Origin: Sinohyriopsis cumingii
Lineage: Eukaryota > Mollusca > Bivalvia > Unionida > Unionidae
Direction: 5' to 3'
DNA length: 64,000 bases
NCBI GenBank assembly: GCA_028554795.2
Contig: CM068835.1
Location: 62,831,719 to 62,895,718 of the forward strand
In this document: positions 12,938-24,870 of the stretch, piece by piece
How positions within the stretch are numbered: position 1 is the stretch's first letter
Layout: every line of letters starts with the position of its first letter
The notes under the pieces: model-generated
Told to the model about the DNA's origin: nothing
What the model saw: only the letters and a program-made list of their open reading frames with translations
The model's database searches: none
Program-made: the position numbers and the translations under genes

Positions 12938-13024
12938 TGCCAAGATAACATTTCAGGCACACTATTGCGCTTATTGGAGAAGTCTATAGCTAATTAAATA
13001 TCATTCGAAGAAAATATTTGTTTA

Positions 13025-13030
13025 AATAAA
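13025..13030 (+). terminator. Polyadenylation signal AATAAA
   Basis: AATAAA lies 88 bases after the stop codon of the GM2 activator-like gene, followed by an A/T-rich stretch. Position and sequence suit the gene's 3' end; alternative sites cannot be excluded. Confidence 0.6.
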
Positions 13031-13545
13031 TGTTAAAAATTACTGTATTTGTTAGTGCGCAACATTTTCTCACACGATAATGTCTTCCTGATGTATGTAT
13101 GTATGTCAAAACTTTCTTTACAACGTTTGTACATGTAATTGTATATTGTAATATTCTATTTTATGCAATCACGTCTTTATAAATTTCCATGTATTTCTTG
13201 TAAATATAAAGGCAATTATGTTCACTAGTATGTATGCACACACACATAACAAATCATTATACCAAAAAGTGAAACGAAAAACATTCACACTGTCAAAATC
13301 CAGACTCGTACAGATATTAAAACAACACAGTTGACATGTACAACTACCTCTACTGCTCATTTGCTGAGTTCATCCGGGATATAGTCGAAGGGGTTGCTAA
13401 GCTCTAGGCACACAAACAAATAACCGTCGACACTATATGTATCCTAATGAGATCCCTGATAAATATGCAATTCGTGCCCAGCAAAGCCAATGCATTAAAA
13501 GCTACACAAAGCGAAACAATTAGATGTTAACTGCTATAAGAAGAA

Positions 13546-14440
13546 ATGGAGTCGAAAAACATGATTCATGTCCTACAATGGAACTGCAGGGGATTTAACC
13601 GTAACAATCGGGAACTGTTACACAAAATGATCAAAATTAAATTAGGTTAGATGACATATACCAACAGAAGACGCAAACCAATACTAAAAACAGACCCGAT
13701 ATTCTCAATTTGTTACCTAAAAAGAATGAACCCCAGAAAAGAAAAGGAAGCTGATCGGGGACATTCGTCAATGAAGCCATCTCATGTTAGTCTTTTGAGT
13801 GCGTTTGACCTCCGCTAGACTCGTACCAAACTTCGGGATATCAATTTATAAACAAAGCAGACAAATAACGATTGGTAACATGCACGACCTACGTGAGGAG
13901 AAAACTATCAAAGCAGAATCTTACATCATTATTGTAGATATGTTACGATAAAATTAATTTTCTGTGCAGATTACAACGCCCACAGTGAACAATGGGGAGG
14001 ATCCCACTAGAATAGGAGATGGATAAATATTCAAAGGTGGATCATGCCATCCAATCTAGTGATACTAAACAATTGATCCCATGCCAGAATAAATCCCAAA
14101 AATAGGCCATTTCCAGCCTTTAATGTAAATATATGCTCTTCCAAGATCGCAGAAATTGCCGACAGGGGAGTTTATCAATCAAGTATGCTATTAAATGATC
14201 TCTTTTTCCAATATTTACTGCTCTGTACATGTCAGTGGAAATAGAAAAAATAAAAAAGTAAAAAAATAAAATAAAAATAAAAAAACACAAAACCCCAGAT
14301 GCGCCAAGATGGGAGATTTGATAAGGCGGACTGGGAGACGTTTCGTTATCTGTGCGAGGGAATAGACAGCGATCGCGCGACGACAGTCTCGGACAATTAA
14401 CTAAAATATAGCACAGGTGCTCGATGCGAGCTTGATGTTG
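13546..14440 (+). pseudogene. Jockey/Nimb-like LINE remnant: APE endonuclease region
   Basis: Starts with an ATG followed by MIHVLQWNCRGFNRN, the N-terminal motif of APE-type LINE endonucleases. After several stops and frameshifts comes CADYNAHSEQWGGS at about 13970-14010, the family's GDFNAH-x-x-WG catalytic motif, then VILNN. A later piece (KADWETFRYLCEG, about 14317-14360) matches the linker toward the reverse transcriptase. The RT itself is missing and an A-run of 18 or so bases ends the block near 14460. It is decayed and inactive. Confidence 0.7.
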
Positions 14441-14638
14441 AGAAAAAAAAAAAAAAAAAACCACAACAATAATCTAAATGAAAAAAATCAGAGTGACACA
14501 AATACCTTAGATTACCTCCATGACCCGTTCTGACATAGGACCCTCTGTATCATAATATATGAGAGAAGGTACGGAACTTCCAAATACTTCGTTCCACCCA
14601 TGACCCTAGATTTCCTTCTGCTATTCCCGTCTTTAAAG

Positions 14639-14752
14639 GCACACGACCAAGTGCGTGCACATATGAAAACCGGTGACAAGAGCTACATGCACCATGTTTA
14701 CGACTCTACGATGTATCCCTTCTTGAATGACAGAACAGTGGTAGATGCAAAA
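14639..14752 (+). CDS. Possible isolated exon of an unidentified gene
   Basis: An open 114-bp stretch (38 codons) is preceded by a pyrimidine-rich tract ending in AAAG and followed by GTAAGG. It translates to a balanced, protein-like sequence containing MKTGDKSYMHHVYDSTMYPF. The exon would be phase 0 at both ends. I recognise no family and found no partner exons in the window, so it could be a remnant of a retrocopy or a chance open frame. Confidence 0.3.
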
Positions 14753-15861
14753 GTAAGGTTTTACTTGCCATTAACTAAATTTAACTTTAGGAATCCTGCT
14801 CCATACAAGAATTAGACATTGTCTTCTTCACTGCACATACATCGTATTCATGCGACTCTATTTGAAAAATAGGTAAACGATGCGGCATACACGTCAACGC
14901 CGAAATATGATTGGCTGAAAAGATTATACTTATTATCACATGAGCTCGGACTTGTCTCAGAGTAAAAATTCTTGCTTTAAAATAATGTATTTGATGTCCT
15001 GTCCGTAAGTTCAATAATGCGTTTATTGCAAGCTACCATTTGTTTACTCACCAACCATTCTTCTATTGGTTTGCCATCTGTAATCATAATTGATACAAGT
15101 GGGCATTAATGTATGCAGGGTAAATATTATACATTGCATTAACTTGCTTTAATAATACGTTTTGTAAACCAGTCAATGTATTTTCGAATAATATTTTTTT
15201 GTTGTAAGATACTGTAATATAGTTAAACTGGATATAATACAGATCTTATCTAACAATAAATAAATAGCTCTCAATTTTCAGTTTTATTTTATGCTTTTCG
15301 GTTTAATAGAATACTTGACTTTTTGGCCACACCGCTAAAAAAACGAATTCAAATCGTATCTGTGGGGTCCTGGAAATATAGTTGGAATATTATGTTCTTT
15401 TGTTGGTCCTGTCTTCCCGTTACAGTGGTAGGAACGAATTCTGGTTTGGTCGTTCTAGACATTGTTAAATTTGTTTTCTAGCATATTTGCATCGTTGAGT
15501 CCATACTTTTCTTACGCGATTCTCATCCGAAAAACGATGCATGGAAACCTTCTTTTTTCAGTTTTGTGTCCACAATATTTCCTACAAATGCAATAATATA
15601 GTTCGTACTGCGGCATATCTCTTTCAGATTACTTATCTTGTCACTATCACTTATGCTAATTTTCTCAATCACATCTACTTACTACCGGAAGTTCTGCCTG
15701 ATTATATATATGCCCTAAATAGTTCCAATAAGGGCGGATAACATTTTAAAGTATTGCTGCATATTTTGTTCTCTATACGCCTGGAATAGGTATGTAAAAC
15801 ACACTAGTTCACGACATCTCACCTTTTTAATGAATTTAATATATAAATGTAACTAACCTAA

Positions 15862-15905
<44 letters not shown>

Positions 15906-16996
15906 AAGAGATAGAGACAGAGAAAGACTATTTAATTGCCGTGTTATGGAACGATATTGTGATGTCATTAACTTACTGCATGATATCTTCAAGTGATATA
16001 ATTAAGTTATGATTGACCAATGGCATGAACATTCTTCGATATGAAATATTTCACAAATTCTTATCAGTAGCATATATTGTAACATACTAATCAGTTTTAC
16101 TGCAACGTAGACTGCACAATCTCTACCGCCCTTTATTTTATATCTGGACGAGTTCGCAATTTAATCCTGGTTTTATCAATCCACAACCGGTTCATCCTAC
16201 ATGTTGTTACATAGACAAGAACGTTTCGTTATATGTGCACGTAAATAAAGCTTTCAAAAGAATATTAGATTTTGCTATATATCCATCACAGGATGCCAAC
16301 ATCTAGATCAATGTAGCCTTTGCGATATTTATCTGTTTAGAACATAGCTTGTTCTAGAAAGGAATTTAGAACTTACATCCTGGCTCTACTTTGTGTCTAC
16401 GCATTGATATAATCTTGTTTACTGGAGAAATTACTCACTCTTGCGATATCTTCAGAAGCAACAAACTTTGTATTTTATTGTGTTCTGTTTGTGATTAGGG
16501 TGAAATCGTTTATTTAAATTATTATTCATTGTAAATACAAAGTGCTCATCTGTACGTTTTCTTGAACAGAAATACTATTTTGGAGTTGTGGTGAAGACTG
16601 TTAGCACATCATCACACTTCAGGCCTGTGGTATTTTAGTACAGTCAAAACTATAGGCATATCAATGCAATCAGCGCTGGATCTTATTTCAAACACTAGTG
16701 TAATTTGATTAGAACTTTCAATAATATTCATTGTGATTTAATTCACAATACTGTTTTCGGTTAAAACAATTTCTGTGGTTAATATAGAGCTCAAGGGCAA
16801 TGAACCTCTAGATAGATGCATTCGTTGCGAATAGGATGGATATTAAGATCATGTTATCGGACAAGTATTGTAGGAAAAATATACTTTACTTAAACTTGGC
16901 TTTCTCCATCGAATAAGTTCCCGATTACATTAGCGTTAAGACAAAAGTAACAGGCATATGGAACATTGAGCATCTTAACCCCATCCCGATGTAACC
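14753..16996. other. Intergenic, no gene seen
   Basis: AT-rich DNA with a (GA)n run at about 15863-15902. Short open frames on both strands have no recognisable motif and no splice-compatible partners. Confidence 0.5.
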
Positions 16997-18371
16997 TCAA
17001 AATTCCATATACGAGTTTAACACATTATCCCAAATGCTAGTAATACAGCCCGAGGAGACGTGGCTTGCATCTGGAAAGAAGACATCATCAGATTTTCGTG
17101 CGAATCTAGCGAGAGATGCACAGGATGCTATCATCATAGTAGTGCTGATGTCATTAGGTTCAGTAGACGCTTTTGCTACTAGGTCTATCATTCCTGAGTT
17201 TATCGCTATGGAGCCAAGTCTCGTAGATAGGTATTTAGAAGATCGACTGAGTATACCGTACTCGAGGAAATCTTGGATAAATATGACAGTCAGGACAAAG
17301 CTCAGATATATTACTCTTATCTCATTAGCATAGATCCCCATGAGGCGAATCTGTTCTAGTGATATGTCAGAGTCTGCCATGAATCTTATCCACATCAACT
17401 ACGATGCGAGTCCTTGAGAGGTTATGTTGTCGTTCCAAGGTTTAACTGGGAGTAAATAGCGACTTTGAGCTCTACAAACTGGCTGAGATCACTCCATATA
17501 AAGTCTGAAGAAACGTTCCAGCTGCTGTTTGAAAGCATCATGGGTTGTGTCAAATAAAGAGATGTCCTACGATTATGTTTTGAGTGGCCATCCTAATAAG
17601 ACGCATCTTGGAGGAAATATATGGAGGTTGCGGATTCCGAATATTCTACACCTACCACTTGTCGATAAACATCGGCAATTTTCGACACAAAATTGTGTCC
17701 TTTACCGAGACCGACGGTACTGAGATAATGTGGACCAACTAAACGCTTGCAGGGAGAGGCCAATCTTACAGAATTGTATGCAAGTCTGAAAACTCGGCAT
17801 AGCCTCCACATCAATTAACGCAGATGTGGCTGCTATATAGCGAACGATCTTTGAAGTGGTGTGCGAACTGTATTTGGCAACCGTAAAAAAGCAGGGAAAG
17901 CCATCCTGACTGAAGCCTAGGTTTTGACTACTACCTGGAAATCTGTCATAAAAGGACCGTAATAGGCTTTATATAATCGAGATTGCAATGAACGCTGGAA
18001 GTTGAATCTCAGAATAAGAAAATACTTTTCCCAACTGCGTGGAAGGACGGAAGGACTTTGTCTTCGTCGAAAAACAACTGAGACCTTGACCCTTGTATGC
18101 CAGTGTAGACGATGCGGTGACGGATATTACGAGATCGGGTACACCCCACAAATTATCTTGCCACCTTAAATCTTTAATCAGTCCGCTGTATTATGGAAGC
18201 TAACCATTCATTGTGCAGGTGTGGATCAAGATTGGCATCCGCATAATAAATTCCGGTAGGTATACAAGAATCATTGTTGTCATCGCTGATGCAGTTATAG
18301 TACCGTTCAAGGCGGTAATGCATTGGTAAAATCCTAGCCAGATGTTGAATATGCAGTGAAGCGCTTATCAA
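16997..18371 (-). pseudogene. Decayed coding-like island, family unknown
   Basis: This interval is visibly less AT-rich than its flanks. On the minus strand it holds a chain of open pieces in different frames (18371-18174, 18151-17969, 17814-17593, 17398-16997); the last is 133 codons and ends NVLNSYMEF before a stop. The segments read like ordinary protein with few stops between frame jumps, as expected for a long gene broken by indels. I cannot name the family. A + strand frame at 17034-17333 overlaps the same DNA and is the alternative reading. Confidence 0.35.
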
Positions 18372-20080
18372 ATTAAAATAGTTGCGACAGAGCTGGAATA
18401 TCTGCTTGCTTACATTTACATATTACGGTGATTGAAGCGATAGGATACCGTGAACTCGATATAACGGCATAATGACTTCTGACATGAACATAGTACAATG
18501 TAGCTGAAGGTTAAGAAGGGGTTGATACCAACTGGAGACACATGCGTAAGTTATAAACTGACCAAAAGGGAGAAAACGCCCAAATGTTAGATATATTGTT
18601 CAGTGAACGCTTTACATTGCAAACAGGCACTGTAAGACAATATCGTCTAAGTCTTCAAGTCTTTTATCGATGTTCAAAGCATGTACGAAAACGTTATATC
18701 ATCATCTACTCACGTTCATATTTGTAATGGTGATTCACTGTCGCGTGAATTTATTTTTCAACTGAAAAAATTAGCTATGTAGTTTTATCTATTATTTATC
18801 TCTATTATATATATTGGTTTCAGTACAGCTCAAAATTATTCGATCCCCACCGACCTTAAAAAAAAATATATGGCATCATTTCCGACACTCGTCTTAATAA
18901 CCTGTTCTTGCAGAATTACTTTTTAGTGTTTCTATGACATGCGGACCTTTCCACATATTAGGGACAAAATTCGAAAACTGCATATAATAATTATCTACAT
19001 ACCTTACAACATTTCTCCTATAGTATTTTCTGATGAGTTATAAATTATGTACAAATTACTCAGCTATTCCCACATTATAATTAGATACTTGCTTTTAATC
19101 ATATTATTTGACTGTTTCCAAATGTTTAGAAATAACGAAAGTTTCAGATCAGGAATGAAGCAACAAATATTAGCAACACAGGTAATGAACACACCAGCCG
19201 ATATAACATGTGGACTGTTTGAATGACTACAAAACAACATTTAAAAATTCGAAAAACGGAAGCCAATGAAAAACGAAAGAATTCTCTTAAGATAGAAAAA
19301 AGAAATATGTTTACTTTCTGCTGTTGACAGAAAAACCACATTTTGAAACAACAATGTACTGCTTGGAGCAGAGATGGAATACTTTGAAGACTATCTTGCA
19401 GTGCTTGATTTGCTTTGTAAAGTGTTCACTGCAATATATGGATATCAGTAGGAGTTATCTCACTTTTAGCCAACTTTCATTTTGCTCATACGCCTTCTTA
19501 GGTTTTAGCTATATATTTTCTTTATGTGTTCCAGACTTCGGTGTGTAGCAGCAACCTGCCCTCGGTATGCTAACACTTCAATTAGGTCGTGTAACATATA
19601 AACGTAAGACAGGAGCTGTTCTAGTTCTAATGAAACTATTCAAATGTTGGTGGTTATCCGAGCAATGTAAATATTGTATTTGCAAATATGTTTCAACTTG
19701 TTATTTCAAATATATTAGTCTATAAAGTTTCCTCAAGTATGTAACAATACAAAGTTTATATTCAATCTAGTGTTATACACATGCCAGAGTGTAACAGTAT
19801 AATGATCTATACTTTTTGAATACTCTTGCCGAAGAGTTTCTAAATTGTGCATTGAGTGACAACCAAGTGATAAAATGACATTGCCGTTTATTACAGAAAA
19901 TTATTCATATACCAAAGAAACAAGTATGTGAGTCAGTGATTTGAGTTTTTCACGTAGCTGTAAAAATTGGTTAGTCATATCGTTTCCATGTCTGCAGTGT
20001 GGCAGCTTATAATGATGTATAGCACTGTGACATCACGCCGTAGACAAATTGCATCATTTCCCACTTGGTCACGTTATCCT
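18372..20080. other. Intergenic, no gene seen
   Basis: AT-rich. No open frame with recognisable content and no repeat structure that I can define. Confidence 0.5.
20076..20080. other. Target-site duplication, left (ATCCT)
   Basis: ATCCT immediately precedes the 5' LTR and recurs at 24706-24710 immediately after the 3' LTR, the 5-bp duplication expected of Ty3/gypsy integration. Confidence 0.9.
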
Positions 20081-20243
20081 TGTTGATATGATCTAAGAAA
20101 GACAACTGTTACTATCTATTCTGTAGTGGTCTTGAAGGAGTTACCTTCGTGTGTGTTGATTAAACACGTGACTTTTGTTTTCGTCTACGAGCTATTCTTT
20201 TGAAGATATCACCACTTATGATGATACAAGCATGCTATCAACA
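20081..20243 (+). repeat. 5' LTR, 163 bp
   Basis: Begins TGTTGATATGATC and ends CTATCAACA. It matches 24543-24705 except for one base at about 20175 (T here, G in the 3' copy). It should contain the promoter of the element; no convincing TATA box is picked out. Confidence 0.95.
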
Positions 20244-20258
20244 TGGTGGCAGCGGTGA
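20244..20258 (+). promoter_or_regulatory. Putative primer-binding site
   Basis: TGGTGGCAGCGGTG follows the 5' LTR directly. The TGG start is typical of a site complementary to a tRNA 3' CCA end. The priming tRNA was not determined. Confidence 0.6.
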
Positions 20259-20401
20259 ACGCATATCCTGATAACGTCTGCAACGTTGATTTTCGCTGGA
20301 TTAACGCACAGAATTGAAGAAACTCCGGAAATTTGACCAAGCCAGGTCGCGAAAATAGATCACATTTAATTGAACATTCGTCCCGATTTGATTCGTTCGA
20401 C

Positions 20402-23400
20402 ATGGCGGACTCGTTAAAGCCACCTGGGACTTTAGATATTACTGAAGGAAACATAAGTGAAAACTTCAAGAGATGGAAGCGACAGATAGAAATATATTTG
20501 ACCGCTAGTGGTTCCCAAAACAAAGACAAGACAGTTCGAACCAGCATCATTTTACACTGTGCAGGACCGAAGGTAATTGACATTTATGACCAGTTTGTAT
20601 GAGCAAATCAAGATGACAAAAACGATCCAGACAAAGTTCTGCAACAGATTGAAGCCTACTGTAATCCACGGAGGAATGAAGTTCTTGAAACCCACAGGTT
20701 CTGGTGTGTGAAATATGATGACTTTACATCGTTCGAACATTTCCTTACCGAAGTTAGGAGAAGAGCAGAGTCGTGCAATTTCAAAGAAAAAGACAGAATG
20801 ATAAGAGATAAAATTGTACTCAGCACAAGTGGTAAGCTCCAAGAATTGTTGTTGAGAGAAGAAAAACTTGAACTTGACAAGTGTCTTCAAACTTGCCGAG
20901 CATTTGAACAGTCAAATAGACATGTGCAAGAAATCAGACAAGACAAAGTACATGATTCGGTGAACAAAGTTGATAACGCGAAACCACGATCACAAGCAGG
21001 TGTATCTGGTACTGGATTGGTAAGACCGAAACTTAAGTGCGGTTTCTGTGGACTGTTTCATGAACGAAGCAAAGAAAAATGTCCAGCCTGGGGAAAGAGA
21101 TGTAACAACTGTGGTGTAAAGAACCATTTCAAATCATGCTGCAAGAAAGTGCAAACAGTTGACCAAAATGACAAGCCCGAAGAAGCTACAGAAGAAGAAT
21201 TCTGGCTTAACTACATTGACAGTTCGATCAATTCAAAGGCAAAAGCCAAAATGATTGTAAATGACTGTGATGTAACATTTCACATTGATACTGGGGCCCA
21301 GGTAAATACAATCCAACAGAGATTTGTCCGAAAATCTCAGAGAATACAGAAAGTGTCACATCTCAGAATGTGGAACAAGTCAACAGCGAAATCCTTAGGG
21401 GAGGCAACTCTGACAGTGACAAACCCAGTGAACAATGAAACTTATAACGTAACTTTTGTAATTGTGCCAAATGAGCTAGATTGCTTGCTAGGTTTGAAAG
21501 CGGTTCAAGAACTGAAACTGGTCACAATTAACACCGATAATTTTATCGGAAGCGTCAAACGCCACCTCGGAGATCTTGGTGAAGTGAACCTCAGACTCAC
21601 AGATGATGCAAAACCCAGGGCATTGCCAGCTCGCAACATACCGCTGGCAGTGAGAACTGAGGTGAAAGAACAAATTGACCTACTGACAGAACGCGGCATT
21701 TTAATACCAGTTACAGAACCAACTGAATGGGTTAGCCAGATGGCAATTACAAAGAAGAGCAATGGATCGTGGAGGATATGTTTAGATCCTCAACCGCTGA
21801 ACAAAGTGTTAGTGAGAGAACGATATAGACTTCCAACTTTTGATGACGTAGTTCCAGGATTACATAATGCCAAAGTATTCACGAAACTCGATGTGCAAGA
21901 AGCATATTGGCATATTAGACTTGATGAAAAATCCAGTCTACTTACTACTATGATAACACCGTTTGGAAGATACAGATGGGCTCGACTACCGTTCGGACTG
22001 AATGTATCCAGTGAAATATTTCAGCGGAAACTGAATGAAGCTCTTAGCGACCTTGAAGGCATATTTACAATTGCGGATGATATTATCATCGTTGGTTGTG
22101 GTGATAATGAAATAGCAGCTCAGAAAGACAATGATGAAAAGCTGGCAAAGCTTTACAAACGCTGTGAAGAGAGGCACATTGTTTTGAATGAAGGAAAGAA
22201 GGATATGGGCCCTGAAATCACTTTCCATGGACACAGAATCACGCCACAAGGTATCAAGCCAGATAACGATAAAATCAAAGCTGTTCTTGAAATGAATGCT
22301 CCGACGGACGTTACTGAAATCAAACGATTTTGTGGATTGGTACAGTATATGGCTAAATTTGTGCCAAATCTGTCTGAGACTCTTGAACCATTGAGAAACC
22401 TGACTAGAAAGAACACACCGTGGAAATGGACAAAACAATGCACGGAAGCTTTTGAAAGAGTGAAACAACTGTTAAAGCAAACAGATGTGTTAGCAATCTA
22501 CGATCCAAATAAGGACTTGGTACTACAAGTTGATAGTAGTAAAGATGGCCTAGGAGCTGCTCTGCTGCAAGATGGACACCCACTTGAGTTTGCATCAAGA
22601 TCTTTGAAACCAGCTGAAAGGAACTGGGCACAAATAGAAAAAGAAGCGCTTGCAGTATTGTATGGGCTAGAGAGGTTCGATCAGTACACATATGGTCGCC
22701 CAGTGATTGTTGAAAACGACCATAAACCTCTGGAAACCATCCTGAAGAAACCACTCAGTCAAGCACCAAAGCGGCTACAAGACATTCTAATGAAGATGTT
22801 TAGATACAATGTTACGTTTCGGTACGTCAAAGGATCTGAATTAATCATTGCGGACACACTAAGTCGTGCTTATAGTTTGTCAGATGACACTGAACTGACC
22901 AAGCTGAAAGTATGTGAGGTCGAAATGTTTGATAAAATTCCGGATGCGCGAATTACAGAAATCAGGAGAGAAACTGCCAAAGACACAACTTGTCAGTTGT
23001 TGATTGACCGTATTATAGAAGGATGGCCCAAAAACAAAAATGACCTAAAGCCTGAAGTGAGACCTTATTTCTCTATCAGAGACACACTGATCTTTTATGA
23101 CGGTATAATACTGAAAGGGGAAGCTGTTTTAATTCCAAAAGCTTGGAGAGGACAAATTAAAGAACGTTTACATAGTGCCCACCTTGGCTTTGACAGTATG
23201 GTTAGGAGAGCACGAGGAACCGTTTTCTGGCTGGGAATGAATCAAGAAATAAGACAATTAGCAGACAATTGTGAACACTGCATGGAGAGAAAGCCAAAAC
23301 TCCAGAAAGAGCCCCTGCGGCAACATGATGACGGCAACTACCCATGGGAGAAAATTGGGTTAGACTTGTTTGAAATACAGGGTAGAAACTATTTGCTGGC

Positions 23401-24238
23401 GATTGATTATTACTCAAATTTTATAGACGTTGATTTACTCACCACAACATCATCAAGTCAAGTCATTATCAAACTCAAGAAGCAGTTTGCGCAATTTGGA
23501 ATACCTAGAATAATCATCAGCGATGGTGGACCACAATTTACGTCTGACGAATTCAGTCAGTTCACGAAACAGTGGGGCATTCAACATCACGTGACTTCTC
23601 CTCATCACCCAAAGTCAAATGGCAAAGCCGAAGCCGGTGTGAAGATTATAAAAGGCATGATGGTTAAATGCCTGAACTCTAGGACTGATCAGTACGAAGC
23701 ACTGCTAGAACTAAGGAATACTCCAAGACAGGACACTGGTCTAAGTCCGGCCCAAATGATGTTTGGGAGAGAAACAAGATCAATGCTACCTTTGGTTCAA
23801 AAGAAGTCGCCCAGAAACAAGAAGCGAGATGCTAGGAAGGACTGTATCAAGAAAAGTTATGACCGCAGTGCTAGAATTAAACTAAAACTTGAAAACAGTC
23901 AGCCTGTATATTTCCGACACAAACCAGATAAACCCTGGAGAAAAGGTGTTATTACAGAATCAAACGACCGAAACTGTATTGTAACTTCAACGGATGGTGT
24001 TCAATACAAGAGAAATAGTGAACACATAAGACCGACATCAATCCCAGTACAAATCCGCGATAAATCACCGGAAAGAACAACTGTACAGGAGCAAACGGCT
24101 GATACGCATGTAAAGGAACCTGATCAGAGGCGTCCCGTACCAGAGTCGACATGCCTGGAATCAGCGACTACACCAGTTATAAGACCCAGGCGCGAAGTGA
24201 AGACGCCAACCTATCTCAAAGACTATGTGAGGTTTTGA
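20402..24238 (+). pseudogene. gag-pol polyprotein of the Ty3/gypsy element, one in-frame stop
   Basis: One frame of 1279 codons from ATG 20402 to TGA 24236-24238, interrupted only by TGA at 20600-20602. Gag is followed by two Cys/His knuckles (about residues 213-245; the second is CNNCGVKNHFKSCC). Then come the protease with DTG (near 295), the reverse transcriptase (440-575; LDVQEAYWHIRL and ADD in place of the usual Y-x-DD), RNase H (705-780; LQVDSSKDGLGAAL) and the integrase, with an HHCC finger near 922-965 and a D, D, E core (GLDLFE, ISDGGPQFT, GKAEAG). Everything downstream of the stop is 1176+ open residues. The TGA could be a TGG change, since its neighbours are otherwise intact. The polyprotein would copy and insert the element. 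Confidence 0.92.
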
Positions 24239-24529
24239 GTCAGTTTTATGCAGTTGTGAGGGACATAATAATCCCCTGTAGTGATCTAGAAATGTTTTCA
24301 AGTGTTACAGTTATTGTTAGCTAAATTAGTTGAATTTATTTGCATTGCATTTTGATGACTGCATAGTATAAAATCCTGTCTTCTTTAAATCATTTTCAGT
24401 TAAAGTCTAGTCAATAATTTTTATCTAAGTCAAAAAATCCAAAGCCAGTACTTTTTGTAACTGTAAATTTTATAACCTGTTAACTTGTTCATAAACTGAT
24501 GTTTTGTTTAGATCTCAATTAGTTTCGTT
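24239..24529 (+). other. 3' untranslated part of the LTR element
   Basis: About 290 bp between the pol stop and the polypurine tract, with no open frame. No envelope-like gene is present. Confidence 0.7.
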
Positions 24530-24542
24530 AGAGAAAAAGGGA
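24530..24542 (+). promoter_or_regulatory. Polypurine tract
   Basis: AGAGAAAAAGGGA abuts the 3' LTR, the expected plus-strand primer site of an LTR retroelement. Confidence 0.8.
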
Positions 24543-24705
24543 TGTTGATATGATCTAAGAAAGACAACTGTTACTATCTATTCTGTAGTGGTCTTGAAGG
24601 AGTTACCTTCGTGTGTGTTGATTAAACACGTGACTTGTGTTTTCGTCTACGAGCTATTCTTTTGAAGATATCACCACTTATGATGATACAAGCATGCTAT
24701 CAACA
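24543..24705 (+). repeat. 3' LTR, 163 bp
   Basis: Copy of the 5' LTR with one substitution, followed at once by the ATCCT duplication. Confidence 0.95.
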
Positions 24706-24739
24706 ATCCTGTCACCAAGCCGTCCAGTCCTAACACTAA

Positions 24740-24870
24740 CATCTTAATGCTGAGCCCCAAGCGAGGCAGCTGCTAGGGCCATTTTTATTAGTATTTCGTA
24801 TGACTCGGCCGGGAGTCGAACCAGCGTCATCCCGCATCCAAAGTTAATGCTCTAGCCACTTAGGACACAT
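24740..24870 (-). mobile_element. tRNA-derived SINE
   Basis: On the minus strand the head resembles a tRNA: TGGCTAGAGCATTA (24845-24858) is box A-like and GGTTCGACTCC (24812-24822) is box B. The body holds the 20-bp block shared with the copy at 4623-4642. It lies about 30 bp beyond the gypsy element's right end. A functional tRNA is unlikely because the cloverleaf cannot be completed by eye. Confidence 0.65.

Larger units (their letters stand above)
20081..24705 (+). mobile_element. Complete Ty3/gypsy-type LTR retrotransposon, 4625 bp
   Basis: All structural parts are visible: matching 163-bp LTRs, a primer-binding-site position directly after the 5' LTR, one gag-pol frame, a purine-rich tract before the 3' LTR, and a 5-bp target duplication. 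The domain order PR-RT-RNaseH-INT identifies Ty3/gypsy. The single-frame gag-pol and the pair of Cys/His knuckles resemble the Mag-like lineage that includes bivalve Steamer-type elements; that placement is inferred. The LTRs differ at one base, so insertion was recent. Confidence 0.95.

Noticed and set aside
20656..24152. Several minus-strand open frames inside the gypsy element
   Set aside because: Shadows of the gag-pol frame; no motifs.
24800..24868. Functional tRNA gene
   Set aside because: Only A and B boxes are recognisable; stems do not close, and the body continues as a SINE.
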